NCBI RefSeq assembly: GCF_023910625.1
Contig: NZ_JAAVVW010000003.1
Coordinates: 1,922,001-1,986,000 of the forward strand
DNA length: 64,000 bases
Direction of reading: 5' to 3'
Origin: Limnohabitans sp.
GTDB taxonomy: Bacteria > Pseudomonadota > Gammaproteobacteria > Burkholderiales > Burkholderiaceae_C
Made by a program: the position numbers and the translations under genes. A model generated the notes under the pieces. It worked only from the letters and a program-made list of their open reading frames with translations. It searched no databases and was not told the DNA's origin. Shown here one piece after another: positions 24,241 through 33,657 of the stretch (its first letter is position 1; each line of letters begins with the position of its first letter).

Positions 24241-24921
24241 TCAGCCCAGCGCCAAGCGCATCTGGTCGATCACCGCTTTGTAATCGGGCTTGCCAAAGAT
24301 GGCACTTCCCGCGACAAAAGTGTCTGCCCCAGCATCGGCCACGCGGCGGATGTTGTCGGTGTTGATGCCGCCATCAACTTCCAGACGAATATCTCGCCCG
24401 CTGGCATCGATCAGTTTGCGTGCCAGTTCTACCTTGCGCAAGGCCGAATCGATGAAGCTTTGCCCCCCAAAACCCGGGTTGACACTCATGATCAGGATCA
24501 GATCGATCTCGTCAATCGTCCACTCCAGTACATCCAGCGGCTCGGCCGGATTGAACACCAGACCCGCCTTGATACCCCGCCTTTTGATGGCCTGTATGCT
24601 GCGGTGCACATGGCTGCTGGCATCGGGGTGAAAGCTGATCAAGTCGGCTCCGGCTTCGGCAAAAGACGCTGCCAGTGCATCGACTGGCGAGACCATCAAA
24701 TGCACATCGATCGGGACCGCCACACCAGCAGCCGTTTTGGCGTGCGGTTTGAGGGCCTGGCAAATCATGGGGCCGAAAGTGAGGTTGGGCACGTAATGGT
24801 TGTCCATCACGTCAAAATGGATCCAGTCGGCACCGGCATAGATAACGGTTTTGACTTCGTCGCCCAAGTGCGCGAAATCAGCCGCGAGGATGGAAGGGGC
24901 AATTTTGAATTTCCTTGTCAT
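24241..24921 (-). CDS. rpe: Ribulose-phosphate 3-epimerase
   Basis: This 226-residue TIM-barrel metal enzyme interconverts ribulose 5-phosphate and xylulose 5-phosphate. Family signatures are [14 protein letters not shown] at the start, [12 protein letters not shown] with metal-binding residues, [10 protein letters not shown], and LEVDGGIN. It is divergent from apaG with only 29 bases between the two start codons. Its downstream partner is gph. Confidence 0.98.
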   Translation of the reverse strand: MTRKFKIAPSILAADFAHLGDEVKTVIYAGADWIHFDVMDNHYVPNLTFGPMICQALKPHAKTAAGVAVPIDVHLMVSPVDALAASFAEAGADLISFHPDASSHVHRSIQAIKRRGIKAGLVFNPAEPLDVLEWTIDEIDLILIMSVNPGFGGQSFIDSALRKVELARKLIDASGRDIRLEVDGGINTDNIRRVADAGADTFVAGSAIFGKPDYKAVIDQMRLALG

Positions 24922-24943
24922 CTTCGAATTGTCGCAGTTAACA
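24915..24943 (+). promoter_or_regulatory. Candidate apaG promoter
   Basis: TTGTCA (24915-24920) and TTAACA (24938-24943) are exactly 17 bases apart on the plus strand, and the start codon of apaG is at 24951. A start about seven bases after the -10 would give an almost leaderless mRNA. The -35 lies inside the rpe coding sequence. Confidence 0.4.
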
Positions 24944-24964
24944 TGACCGAATGTCTGCCTACAA
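24936..24964 (-). promoter_or_regulatory. Candidate rpe promoter, overlapping the apaG promoter
   Basis: On the minus strand, TTGTAG (24959-24964, inside apaG) and TTAACT (24936-24941) are 17 bases apart. The -10 shares the GTTAAC palindrome with the opposing apaG -10. The two promoters would exclude each other sterically. Confidence 0.35.
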
Positions 24965-25343
24965 CGTTCAAATCGATGTCACGCCCCATTACGTGGCAGA
25001 TCAAAGTCATCCGCTCCAAGATGTTTTTGCTTTTGCATATACCGTCACTGTGACCAACACGGGCCAGGTTTCCGTGCAACTGATCTCTCGTCATTGGGTG
25101 ATCCAGGATGAGAGAGGGCACAGGGAAGAAGTTAAAGGTTTGGGGGTGGTTGGGCAGCAGCCTCTGCTGCGCCCCGGAGAATCTTTTCAGTACAGCAGTG
25201 GCTGTCGCTTGCGTGCACCGAGTGGCACCATGGGTGGGAGTTATTTTTTTGTGGCCGAAGACGGCCACCGGTTTGATGCCAGCATCGGCACATTCATTCT
25301 GGAATCCTCTACCTCCCTGCCCTCGGGGCGCACCCTGCACTGA
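24951..25343 (+). CDS. apaG: ApaG protein
   Basis: This 130-residue single-domain protein has an immunoglobulin-like beta fold. Family blocks seen are [31 protein letters not shown] and GTMGGSYFF. ApaG is linked in enterics to divalent-cation and Ap4A phenotypes, but its exact role is unsettled. It is the first gene of the plus-strand group apaG-thiL-pgpA-pncC; thiL follows after 39 bases. Confidence 0.96.
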   Translation: MSAYNVQIDVTPHYVADQSHPLQDVFAFAYTVTVTNTGQVSVQLISRHWVIQDERGHREEVKGLGVVGQQPLLRPGESFQYSSGCRLRAPSGTMGGSYFFVAEDGHRFDASIGTFILESSTSLPSGRTLH

Positions 25344-25382
25344 GCCACAGAACAGGCTTGACTTGCGGTTAAGCTCACAGGC

Positions 25383-26342
25383 ATGGGTGAATTTGAGCTA
25401 ATTGAACGTTTTTTCAAGCGACCGGTACGAAACGCCGTTATCGGCGTGGGCGACGACTGCGCCATCTGGACGCCCCAACCGGGTCAGCAATTGGCTTTGT
25501 CGTCGGACATGCTGGTGGAGGGTCGTCATTTCCTGTCCACCGTGAATCCCCGTCACTTGGGTCACAAAGCCTTGGCCGTGAACCTGAGCGATCTGGCCGC
25601 CTGTGGCGCTGTGCCACGCGCTTTTTTGCTGTCCTTGTCCTTGCCTCGGGTCGATGAAAATTGGTTGTCCGACTTTTCGCAAGGCTTGTTTGAGCTGGCT
25701 GATGCACATGATTGCGAGTTGATCGGCGGAGACACCACACAAGGCCCCTTGAACATCAGCATCACCGTGATGGGTGAAGTCCCGCAGGGGCAAGCCATCT
25801 TGCGCAGCAGGGCTCAGGTTGGGGATGACATTTATGTGAGCGGTCATCTGGGTGATGCCCGCTTGGCCCTAGAGGCTTTCCGAGGTAATTTGAGCCTGCC
25901 ACAAGCTGTCTTCGACCTCGCCAGATCCCGCCTAGAAAGACCCACACCTCGCAATGTTTTAGGGGTGTCGCTGCGCGGTTTAGCCCACGCCATGGCCGAC
26001 GTCAGCGACGGCCTGCTTGGCGACTTGGGGCATATCCTGAAAGCCAGTGGCACCGGCGCTGTTTTGTCTTTACCGTCCCTTTCTGGCTTGATGATGACCA
26101 ATTCTCTTTGGACTTGCCCGCAAGAGTGGCTGTTGCGTTGTGTGCTCTCTGGCGGTGATGACTACGAGCTGGTGTTCACAGCACCTTCGGCATCGCGTCG
26201 GCAGATGGAATCTGCGGCATCTGACTGCGGTACACACATGACCCACATTGGCCACATCACCGCCGAACCCTCTGTTCGATTGGTCGATGAAAGTGGCGCC
26301 GTTCAGATCGCCTCATTCCCCTCATTTGATCACTTCGCATGA
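25383..26342 (+). CDS. thiL: Thiamine-monophosphate kinase
   Basis: This 319-residue ATP-dependent kinase makes thiamine pyrophosphate from thiamine monophosphate. It is an AIR-synthase-fold enzyme. The start MGEFELIERFF and the metal/ATP region VGDDCAIW (near residue 20) are typical, as are DMLVEGRHF, GDTTQGP and DVSDGLLGDL. Its last four bases overlap the pgpA start (ATGA). Confidence 0.97.
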   Translation: MGEFELIERFFKRPVRNAVIGVGDDCAIWTPQPGQQLALSSDMLVEGRHFLSTVNPRHLGHKALAVNLSDLAACGAVPRAFLLSLSLPRVDENWLSDFSQGLFELADAHDCELIGGDTTQGPLNISITVMGEVPQGQAILRSRAQVGDDIYVSGHLGDARLALEAFRGNLSLPQAVFDLARSRLERPTPRNVLGVSLRGLAHAMADVSDGLLGDLGHILKASGTGAVLSLPSLSGLMMTNSLWTCPQEWLLRCVLSGGDDYELVFTAPSASRRQMESAASDCGTHMTHIGHITAEPSVRLVDESGAVQIASFPSFDHFA

Positions 26343-26887
26343 CCATGAGTTGGCCAACCTCTGAACCGGACCACTCCGACGCAGCGGCCCCCATACGGGC
26401 TTCGGCTGCGTTCATGCTCAAGCACCCCGCCCATCTGATCGCCTTGGGCTTGGGCTCTGGTTTGTCACCCAAAGCGCCCGGGACAGTGGGCAGCTTGTGG
26501 GCTTGGGTGTCTTGGCTGGTGATTCAGCACCATCTGTCCACCCCCATGCAAGCCGCTTTGATCGTTGTCGGTCTGTTGCTGGGCTGGTGGGCTTGTACGG
26601 TCACAGCCCGGCATATGGGCCTGTGCGATCCGGGTGCGATTGTTTGGGATGAAATTGTGGCCATGTGGCTGATTTTTTTCTTTGTCATGCCCTCTGACTT
26701 CATAAGCCAACTGACCGCTTTTGCACTGTTCCGGTTTTTTGATGCCGTCAAACCTGGTCCGGTGGCTTGGGCTGACCGTTTGTTCAAGGGTTTTGGATGG
26801 CGCGGCGGTTTCGGCATCATGGTGGATGACCTGATCGCTGCTTTTTGCACCTTGCTTGTGATTGCTTTGTGGAGGTTTTCAGGATGA
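26339..26887 (+). CDS. pgpA: Phosphatidylglycerophosphatase A
   Basis: This 182-residue membrane enzyme dephosphorylates phosphatidylglycerophosphate to phosphatidylglycerol. Seen are GLGSGLSPKAPGTVGSL near residue 35, the DEIVAMW motif near residue 100 and FRFFDAVKPGP, the PgpA signatures, together with about four hydrophobic segments. It overlaps thiL and pncC by ATGA junctions at both ends. Confidence 0.97.
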   Translation: MTMSWPTSEPDHSDAAAPIRASAAFMLKHPAHLIALGLGSGLSPKAPGTVGSLWAWVSWLVIQHHLSTPMQAALIVVGLLLGWWACTVTARHMGLCDPGAIVWDEIVAMWLIFFFVMPSDFISQLTAFALFRFFDAVKPGPVAWADRLFKGFGWRGGFGIMVDDLIAAFCTLLVIALWRFSG

Positions 26888-27366
26888 CCGATTTGACCTC
26901 TCGTCTGGCATTCCAGCTGACTGCATTGAACTGGATGATGGCCACTGCCGAAAGCTGTACCGGGGGCCTCATTGCAGCCAGCTGCACAGACCTTCCTGGC
27001 TCCAGCAAATGGTTTGAACGGGGGTTTGTGACCTACTCGAATGCGGCCAAGACCGATTTGCTGGGCGTCCAGCCGGATGTGATCGCTGCCGAGGGCGCGG
27101 TCAGTGAGGCTGTCGCACGCGCCATGGCGCTGGGCGCTTTTTACCGGACCCCCGCCAGGGTTTCGGTGGCCGTCACTGGCATTGCCGGTCCCGATGGGGG
27201 CAGCGCCGACAAACCCGTGGGGACTGTCTGGCTGGCTTGGTGCATCGATGGCTTGGTGCACGCCAAGAGACAGCAGTTCGAGGGTAACCGCAAAACCATC
27301 CGTGAAGCCACCGTGACATATGGTCTGCATGGCTTGCTGCAAAGATTGCCTCATGCGCCCTACTGA
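26884..27366 (+). CDS. pncC: Nicotinamide-nucleotide amidohydrolase (CinA C-terminal family)
   Basis: This is 160 residues, a stand-alone CinA C-terminal domain. The family motifs are TAESCTGGLIAA near residue 22, FVTYSNAAK near residue 48 and TGIAGPDGGSADKPVGTV near residue 100. It deamidates nicotinamide mononucleotide in pyridine nucleotide recycling. The ATG at 26884 overlaps the pgpA stop; the frame is open further upstream but only inside pgpA. Confidence 0.96.
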   Translation: MTDLTSRLAFQLTALNWMMATAESCTGGLIAASCTDLPGSSKWFERGFVTYSNAAKTDLLGVQPDVIAAEGAVSEAVARAMALGAFYRTPARVSVAVTGIAGPDGGSADKPVGTVWLAWCIDGLVHAKRQQFEGNRKTIREATVTYGLHGLLQRLPHAPY

Positions 27367-27390
27367 GCGCGGTCATCGCAATGGACAAGA

Positions 27391-27428
27391 CCCTCAAAAA
27401 ACCCGTTGAAAAGCGGGTTTTTTGAGGG
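27391..27428. terminator. Bidirectional intrinsic terminator between pncC and the RNase/barstar group
   Basis: Perfect 15-bp arms (27391-27405 with 27414-27428) have a CCCG/CGGG core flanked by A6 on one side and T6 on the other. It works in both directions and sits 25 bases after pncC on plus and 35 bases after a short minus-strand frame. Confidence 0.92.
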
Positions 27429-27462
27429 CTACAAGGCCCTGGACAGGGCCTGCCGAAAGGGA

Positions 27463-27582
27463 TCAAGCTGCTGCGAGCCAATACCCTGCATTGAATGGGC
27501 TGCTCATGCGCAACGCCAAAGGCGAGACATCCACCAACTTGTCGGTGGGCATTTTTTCACCTTCCTCGATCGATTCGGCCAT
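27463..27582 (-). CDS. Hypothetical 39-residue protein downstream of barstar
   Basis: ATG at 27582 is preceded by GAGG at eight bases, and the frame stops at 27463 just before a strong terminator. The peptide is acidic at its start (MAESIEEGEK) and ends GYWLAAA; I recognise no family. A longer version starting at 27666 would overlap the barstar stop. The terminator position and the ribosome site support expression, but coding status is uncertain. Confidence 0.35.
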   Translation of the reverse strand: MAESIEEGEKMPTDKLVDVSPLALRMSSPFNAGYWLAAA

Positions 27583-27644
27583 GGCGGCGTCCTCGGTTTG
27601 TGCCTCATTCGCCCGTCCTGCTTGGCTATTTTGCGCAGAACGGG

Positions 27645-28064
27645 CTACAGAAAAGAATAAAAGCATCGGAAGGGAACCTTCCTGTCTCCCCAGTAATCTG
27701 CCGTATCACGAAAGATATCCAGCAACTGTTCGCGGGCTTCCTTGTCAAATTTGACGTGCGCCGGAATCTGCTCCAAAACCACAACAAAACCAGGCTGCGC
27801 ACCCGATTTGTGCAAGGGATCGGTCATGCAGTCATAGAGGGCATCAAAGTTTTTACCGAAATGTGATGGCAATGTGAATTGCGCACCAATCAAATCCAGC
27901 ACGTCCTGCTTGCTCAGGGCTTCCGCCAAATTGGCGTACAAAAAGTGGTGGCCCAAGCCTTGGGCGGCTTCCTGCAAATCGCTCACGCGGTATGCGCGAA
28001 TCGATTGCACGATGTTAGACCTCACTCCCTTCAAGGGCGCCTCTTGGTCATGGCGTGTCAGCAT
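27645..28064 (-). CDS. Barstar-family ribonuclease inhibitor
   Basis: This encodes about 139 residues. The fold signature is readable: HFLYANLAEALSKQDVLDLIG, then HFGKNFDALYDCMTDP, whose acidic helix in barstar plugs the RNase active site. It follows the secreted ribonuclease gene, and its role is to protect the producing cell's cytoplasm. The ATG at 28064 has GGAG six bases upstream; ATG 28070 and an upstream TTG at 28109 are alternatives. Its 3' end overlaps the longer version of the following small frame. Confidence 0.9.
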   Translation of the reverse strand: MLTRHDQEAPLKGVRSNIVQSIRAYRVSDLQEAAQGLGHHFLYANLAEALSKQDVLDLIGAQFTLPSHFGKNFDALYDCMTDPLHKSGAQPGFVVVLEQIPAHVKFDKEAREQLLDIFRDTADYWGDRKVPFRCFYSFL

Positions 28065-28095
28065 GTCCATCTCCGTGGTCTTTCTCAAACAAAAA

Positions 28096-28509
28096 TCAAG
28101 ATCCTTCAACCATCAAGCGAAAACTCGCATAGTGATCTTGGGTGTAATAACAGGCTTTCGGCTTTGTCGGCAACTGGCCGCCGCAAACAATACGGCGAGC
28201 CCCTCGATGACGAACACCTGGTGTCCTGACGGTATATTCGCGGTAAAAACCACGCTCATGGCGGGGCAAAAGCCGCTCACGATTGCCAAAAACCGTACCG
28301 TCCTTTTCGTAGGGAAAAGGACCACCCTTTCGAATGGCCAGGTAGGTATCTTGTGCTTCGCGAGGCATCTCGGACAACCTGATGGTCGCCAAAGACGTCA
28401 TCTGTTGAGGGGATTGAGCGCGCACCATTGTTGTGCACGCGATCAAAATAAAACCCATCAGCATGGCAAACCAAGACTGACGGGTCACGGCTTGCTTAGC
28501 CACCCACAT
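28096..28509 (-). CDS. Secreted guanyl-specific ribonuclease, RNase Sa type
   Basis: This is 137 residues with an N-terminal signal peptide (hydrophobic core near residues 13-27, likely cut after VRA at 31). The mature domain aligns closely with Streptomyces RNase Sa: GPFPYEKDGTVFGNRE, then REYTV (catalytic Glu 91), RGARRI (Arg 102 and Arg 106) and DHYASFRL (His 126). Two cysteines (109 and 120) lie in an insertion not present in RNase Sa. It should cut RNA after G outside the cytoplasm. The ATG at 28509 has AAGG six bases upstream. The barstar gene lies directly downstream. Confidence 0.93.
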   Translation of the reverse strand: MWVAKQAVTRQSWFAMLMGFILIACTTMVRAQSPQQMTSLATIRLSEMPREAQDTYLAIRKGGPFPYEKDGTVFGNRERLLPRHERGFYREYTVRTPGVRHRGARRIVCGGQLPTKPKACYYTQDHYASFRLMVEGS

Positions 28510-28661
28510 GAATACACCTTTCAGGAGCACTCGGGTTTACCCGAAAACTCGAAGGGGCTAGTGTGCGATAAATGCGGTCAAAATGCAAGCGAATGCCCAA
28601 TAAAGAGGCATTGTTATTTTAATTTTTCAAGTCAAGTGAGCGCATACCCTCATTTATGGGC

Positions 28662-30965
28662 TTATCTTGCAGCGTTGGCATCTGCTACGGTCAAGGCCGT
28701 CATATTGACAATCCGGCGCACAGTGGTGCTCGGCGTCAGTATATGAACAGGCTTGGCGGCGCCCAACAAAACCGGGCCGACAGCAATATTGCCGCCAGCT
28801 GAGGTTTTGAGCAAGTTATAGGCAATGTTGGCAGCGTCGATGTTTGGCAAAACCAGCAAGTTGGCATTCCCGACCAAGGTGCTGTTGGGCATGATGGCAT
28901 GGCGTGCAGCAGCGTCGAGCGCCACATCTCCATGCATTTCGCCATCCACCTCAAGCCAAGGGGCTTTGTCGCGCAGCAACTCCAGCACGTCACGCATCTT
29001 CACGGCACTGGGCTGATTGGAACTGCCAAAATTGGAGTGCGACAACAAGGCAGCCTTGGGTTGAATACCAAAACGGCGCATTTCTTCCGCCGCCATCACC
29101 GTATATTCGGCCAATTGTTCAGCGCTAGGATCGTAGTTGACGTGGGTATCGACCATAAAAACTTGACGCCCTGGCAACATCAAGCCATTCATGCAGGCAA
29201 AGGTATCGACGCCTGCTCGTTTGCCGATCACCTGGTCAATGTAGTGAAGGTGCATTGGATTGGTGCCCCAGGTGCCGCAAATCATGCCGTCCACATCGTC
29301 TTTGTGCAGCAACATCGCTCCGATGAGGGAGAGACGTCGGCGCATTTCGATCTTGGCCATTTGCTGGGTAATCCCCTTGCGCTCGGTCATGCGGTGATAG
29401 GTCTGCCAAAAATCACGGTACCGGTGATCGTCTTCGACATTGACGACGTCGTAATCGAGATCCTCCTTCAGACGCAAACCAAATTTCTCGATGCGCTCGG
29501 CGATCACGGCAGGTCGGCCAATCAAGGTTGGGCGGGCGATGCCTTCGTCCACCACAATTTGAGCGGCGCGTAGCACACGTTCTTCCTCTCCTTCGCTGTA
29601 GGCGATGCGTTTTTTCAAGGCGCGTTTGGCGGCCGTGAAAATCGGCTTCATCATGGTGCCCGATGCGTAAACAAAGCCTTGCAAGCTCTCCCGGTAAGCG
29701 TCCATGTCCTTGATGGGTCTCAAGGCCACACCACTGTCTGCCGCCGCCTGGGCAACTGCGGGTGCAATTTTGATCATCAGGCGGGGGTCAAATGGCTTTG
29801 GAATCAAATACTCTGAGCCGAATGCCAGGGGCTCACCTGCGTAGGCCGCAGCCACGACCTCGCTTTGTTCGGCTTGGGCCAATTCAGCGATGGCGTGCAC
29901 GGCGGCGATTTCCATCTCCAGCGTGATGGTGGTCGCGCCACTGTCGAGCGCGCCACGGAAAATGTAGGGGAAACACAGGACGTTGTTGACCTGGTTGGGG
30001 TAGTCGGTCCGGCCCGTGGCCATGATGGCGTCGTCGCGCACGGCTTTCACGTCGGCCGGATCGATTTCGGGGTTGGGATTGGCCAAAGCAAAAATCAGCG
30101 GTTTGGCGGCCATTTTCTTGACCATGTCTTGCTTGAGCACACCGCCAGCCGACAGGCCCAGGAACACATCTGCGCCTTCAATGACTTGCGACAAGCTGCG
30201 CTGGTCGGTTTTTTGCACAAACTGGATCTTGTCCTGGTCCATCAACTCGGTGCGACCTTCATAGACCACACCGGCCAAATCGGTGACCCAAATATTTTCC
30301 CGAGGGATGCCCAGCTTGACCAAGAGGCCCAAGCAGGCCAAAGCGGCCGCCCCCGCGCCCGAGGTCACAAGTTTGATTTTCTTGGGGTCTTTACCCACGA
30401 CCTTCAAGCCATTCAAGATGGCAGCGCCGACCACGATGGCCGTACCGTGCTGGTCGTCGTGGAAGACCGGGATCTTCATGCGTTCGCGCAATTTACGCTC
30501 GATGTAGAAACAGTCGGGGGCTTTGATGTCCTCAAGGTTGATGCCGCCGAAAGTAGGCTCTAGCGCGGCAATGATCTCGACGAGTTTGTCGGGATCTTTT
30601 TCGTTGATCTCGATGTCGAACACGTCAATACCCGAGAACTTCTTGAACAAAACGCCCTTGCCTTCCATGACCGGCTTGCTGGCCAATGGGCCAATGTCGC
30701 CCAAACCCAGCACGGCCGTGCCGTTGGTGACCACGCCCACCAAATTACCCCGGCTGGTGTACCTGAAGGCGGCGGTGGGGTCCTTGACGATTTCTTCACA
30801 AGGTGCAGCCACACCCGGTGAATAAGCCAGCGCCAAATCGTGCTGGTTCACCAATTGCTTGGTGGCCGCAATGGCCACCTTGCCAGGCGAAGGGAACTCA
30901 TGGTATTCCAGTGCAGCTTTGCGCAACTGAGCCCTTTTTTCTTCAGCTTGAACCTTGTTGGACAT
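28662..30965 (-). CDS. maeB: NADP-dependent malic enzyme with C-terminal phosphotransacetylase-like domain
   Basis: This 767-residue enzyme has a malic enzyme domain in the first 430 or so residues ([20 protein letters not shown], then the Rossmann nucleotide site [13 protein letters not shown]). A phosphate acetyltransferase-like domain covers about residues 440-767. The domain order and length match MaeB, which makes pyruvate and NADPH from malate; the second domain is normally regulatory. It is monocistronic, with 306 bases upstream to pepP. Confidence 0.97.
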   Translation of the reverse strand: MSNKVQAEEKRAQLRKAALEYHEFPSPGKVAIAATKQLVNQHDLALAYSPGVAAPCEEIVKDPTAAFRYTSRGNLVGVVTNGTAVLGLGDIGPLASKPVMEGKGVLFKKFSGIDVFDIEINEKDPDKLVEIIAALEPTFGGINLEDIKAPDCFYIERKLRERMKIPVFHDDQHGTAIVVGAAILNGLKVVGKDPKKIKLVTSGAGAAALACLGLLVKLGIPRENIWVTDLAGVVYEGRTELMDQDKIQFVQKTDQRSLSQVIEGADVFLGLSAGGVLKQDMVKKMAAKPLIFALANPNPEIDPADVKAVRDDAIMATGRTDYPNQVNNVLCFPYIFRGALDSGATTITLEMEIAAVHAIAELAQAEQSEVVAAAYAGEPLAFGSEYLIPKPFDPRLMIKIAPAVAQAAADSGVALRPIKDMDAYRESLQGFVYASGTMMKPIFTAAKRALKKRIAYSEGEEERVLRAAQIVVDEGIARPTLIGRPAVIAERIEKFGLRLKEDLDYDVVNVEDDHRYRDFWQTYHRMTERKGITQQMAKIEMRRRLSLIGAMLLHKDDVDGMICGTWGTNPMHLHYIDQVIGKRAGVDTFACMNGLMLPGRQVFMVDTHVNYDPSAEQLAEYTVMAAEEMRRFGIQPKAALLSHSNFGSSNQPSAVKMRDVLELLRDKAPWLEVDGEMHGDVALDAAARHAIMPNSTLVGNANLLVLPNIDAANIAYNLLKTSAGGNIAVGPVLLGAAKPVHILTPSTTVRRIVNMTALTVADANAAR

Positions 30966-31271
30966 TGATTGACTCCGTTATCAGGATTTTTTGGTGGGCT
31001 TGCTGGGCTCCGGCAAGCTTCATGCGTTGCGTTCGTTCACATGGATGGGTGTGTCGAATCGGTCATCATTTCATTGTAGGCCTGGCAACAGGGGTTGATG
31101 ACTGCGTAAATCTGCGTAGCAAGTGATTTGGCTTTTGACTATTGCTCACCAACAAAGGGGCCTCGCCCCAAAAAGCCATGCTCTGGCTTGGCAAGCTGGC
31201 ACCACAACCCGGGGGCACCCCCATGCAGGAATGGCGGTCAAGCATGCGAAATTGGCATGAGTGGGCGGGAT
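30966..31271 (-). other. maeB-pepP intergenic region (no gene)
   Basis: No convincing coding frame lies in these 306 bases. The pepP-proximal half has a weak terminator hairpin and other short inverted repeats. The maeB-proximal half should hold the maeB promoter; a TACAAT lies at 31073-31078 on the minus strand, without a clear -35. Confidence 0.6.
31173..31189 (-). terminator. Possible terminator after pepP
   Basis: Arms AAGCCA/TGGCTT with a five-base loop are followed on the minus strand by TTTGGGG, 83 bases past the pepP stop. The stem is short, so this is tentative. Confidence 0.35.
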
Positions 31272-32675
31272 TCAGCCACGCATCAGGGCTTCGATCTCGT
31301 CGGCCTTGACCGGTACGCCGCGCGTGATCAGCTCACACCCCATGGCGGTCACGATGGCGTCGTCTTCGATGCGGATGCCAATGTTGTGGAACTTCGCGGG
31401 CACGCCGGGTGCAGGGCGCACATACAGGCCCGGCTCGATGGTCAGCACCATGCCCGGCTGCAAGATGCGGCTGGGGCGGTCTTTGATCAGCTCGCCACTC
31501 AGCGGGTCTTTGCGCTCGCTGATCTGGCCCACCTGCGAGGGTTCGACATAGCTGCCGCAGTCGTGCACGTCCATGCCCAGCCAGTGGCCGGTGCGGTGCA
31601 TGTAAAACTGGAAATAACTGCGGTTGGCGATCACGTCTTGCGCATGGCCCACCTTGTTCTTGTCGAGCAAGCCGACATCGAGCAGGCCTTGCGCCAAAAC
31701 GGCCACGGTGGCCTCGTGCGGGTCCACAAAGCGAGCACCGGCTCGGGTCGCTGACACAGCGGCGTCTTGCGAGGCCAGCACCAGGTCGTACAAAGCGCGT
31801 TGCGGGCCAGAGAATTTCCCGTTGGCCGGGAAAGTGCGGGTGATGTCGCTGGCGTAACCGTCGAGTTCGCAACCTGCGTCGATCAGCACCAGATCGCCGT
31901 CTTTGATCATCGCCGCATCGGCGCGGTAATGCAGCACGCAGGCATTGGCCCCGCCCGCCACGATGGAGCCGTAAGCCGGGTACTGCGAGCCGCTTTGGCG
32001 GAACTCGTGCAGCAGCTCAGCGTCGAGGTGGTATTCGCGCACTTCTTGGCCCGCACGCAGCATGTTGGCGCTGCGCTGCATGGCACGGATGTGGGCGCGG
32101 GCGCTGATGCTGGAGGCTCGGCGCATGATGTCCTGCTCATGCGCGTCTTTGACCAGACGCATCTCGTCAAGCAGGCTGCACAGGTCGCGCTGCTGCTCGG
32201 GGCACAAAGCGCCGTAGCGTACGCGCGCACGCACCGACTGCAGCCAGCCGCTCACCAGGCTTTCCAATCCAGAGTGGATGGCAAAGGGGTACCAAACGGT
32301 GCTGCGGTTTTCCAGCAACTTGGGCATGTGCGCGGCCATCTCGCCGATGGGCAAAGCCCGGCTCATGCCCAAAGCGGCAGGCGCAGCCTCAGGGCCCAGG
32401 CGAATGCCGTCCCAGATTTCGCGTTCCAGGTCTTTGGGCTGGCAAAACAAGGTGCAGTCGCCCTCTGCCGTGATCACCAGCGTGGCATGCGGCTCGGTGA
32501 AACCGGTCAGGTAATAAAAGTAACTGTCGTGCCGGTACAGGTAATCGCTGTCGCGGTTGCGTGGGCGCTCTGGCGCGGTGGGGATGATGGCGATGCCGCC
32601 AGCGCCCAATTGGGCAGCCAGGCGGGCACGGCGGTCGGCGTACAGAGAGTTGTTCATGCGCGTGACATCATTCAA
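31272..32675 (-). CDS. pepP: Xaa-Pro aminopeptidase (aminopeptidase P, M24B)
   Basis: This 467-residue metallopeptidase releases N-terminal residues next to proline. It has an N-terminal AMP_N domain (DYLYRHDSYFYYLTGF near residue 45) and a C-terminal pita-bread domain. Metal ligands are visible: two Asp in IDAGCELDGYASDITRTF, His in HWLGMDVHD, and Glu in TIEPGLYV and GIRIEDD. An internal ATG seven codons in is an alternative start. The murU-like gene lies 78 bases upstream in the same direction. Confidence 0.97.
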   Translation of the reverse strand: MNDVTRMNNSLYADRRARLAAQLGAGGIAIIPTAPERPRNRDSDYLYRHDSYFYYLTGFTEPHATLVITAEGDCTLFCQPKDLEREIWDGIRLGPEAAPAALGMSRALPIGEMAAHMPKLLENRSTVWYPFAIHSGLESLVSGWLQSVRARVRYGALCPEQQRDLCSLLDEMRLVKDAHEQDIMRRASSISARAHIRAMQRSANMLRAGQEVREYHLDAELLHEFRQSGSQYPAYGSIVAGGANACVLHYRADAAMIKDGDLVLIDAGCELDGYASDITRTFPANGKFSGPQRALYDLVLASQDAAVSATRAGARFVDPHEATVAVLAQGLLDVGLLDKNKVGHAQDVIANRSYFQFYMHRTGHWLGMDVHDCGSYVEPSQVGQISERKDPLSGELIKDRPSRILQPGMVLTIEPGLYVRPAPGVPAKFHNIGIRIEDDAIVTAMGCELITRGVPVKADEIEALMRG

Positions 32676-32753
32676 AAAAGTAACCCATTATGGGCGAGCC
32701 TGAAAGGTTCAACCGGTCTCGGACTGGATTGCTTTGGCAGGTCGGCAGACTTC

Positions 32754-33512
32754 TCATGCGTTCAACAAGGCCAGCCGCTCGGGCGTTCCCACATCGGTCC
32801 AGGCTCCGGCGTACACCTCGCCCGTGACCCGCCCCCGGTCCATGGCTGCGCGCAGCAGCGGGGCCAGCGCCAGGGGTGCGCCTTGCGGGTTGCCTGCAGG
32901 CAGGGGGCAGTCGGCAAAAAAAGCCTGCTTGTACAGCGCCATCGTGCTGAAGGTCAGGTCGCGCCCGGGCGTTCCTTTGGGCAGATTGAGCACTTGTCCC
33001 GAGGCCGACAGGCCAAAATCACCTCCCAGGTTGTGCGCCGGGTTAGGCACCAGCCACAGGTGTGCCAGTGCAGGGCTGGCCGCAAAGCGCCGAAAGGCCT
33101 GCTCTGTGAATGTGAAATCAGGGGCGAATACATCGCCCGCCACCACCCAAAACTGCTCGGCCAGATGAGGCAAGGCGCGCACGATGCCGCCCGCAGTTTC
33201 CAGGGCTTGTCCGAAGTCCTGACCTTCGTTCGAATACGTCAAATCAACCATCGGCAAGTTTGGCCAGAGGGCCTGATCTCCAAAATGGTCAGAAATTTGC
33301 CCTCCCAACCACGCGGTGTTGACCAGCTGGCGCGTGAAGCCGCCCCGGGCCAGTGCCTGCATGGGCCACTGCATCAGGGGTTGGCCACGCACTGGCAGCA
33401 AGGGTTTGGGCGTGCTGTCGGTCAGGGGGCGCATGCGCTCACCGCGCCCTGCCGCCAGCACCATCGCTTGAGCTGGAGGGCGCATTTTCTGTTCTGATGC
33501 GGGGGAATTCAT
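32754..33512 (-). CDS. murU: Nucleotidyltransferase, N-acetylmuramate-1-phosphate uridylyltransferase (MurU) type
   Basis: This is about 252 residues. The sugar-nucleotidyltransferase signature [13 protein letters not shown] with PKPLLPV lies near residues 18-41, and conserved Asp residues follow in [12 protein letters not shown]. MurU makes UDP-MurNAc from MurNAc-1-phosphate in the peptidoglycan recycling bypass, with AmgK supplying the phosphate sugar. An amgK homologue is present at 43546-44652. The frame runs further upstream, but the ATG at 33512 (or 33485) gives the normal family start. Confidence 0.88.
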   Translation of the reverse strand: MNSPASEQKMRPPAQAMVLAAGRGERMRPLTDSTPKPLLPVRGQPLMQWPMQALARGGFTRQLVNTAWLGGQISDHFGDQALWPNLPMVDLTYSNEGQDFGQALETAGGIVRALPHLAEQFWVVAGDVFAPDFTFTEQAFRRFAASPALAHLWLVPNPAHNLGGDFGLSASGQVLNLPKGTPGRDLTFSTMALYKQAFFADCPLPAGNPQGAPLALAPLLRAAMDRGRVTGEVYAGAWTDVGTPERLALLNA

Positions 33513-33657
33513 ACTGCAATGTTGCCATGTTCCGTACACATGTTGTGGTTTCAGGATGCCCTTGCACCGCCCCAAGACCGCCCAAATGGGGAGAGAAGCC
33601 TGCCCGCAACCGCTAAAATCACGGGTTTTCCAGAACCCCTTCCCCGGAGCTGCCCTC

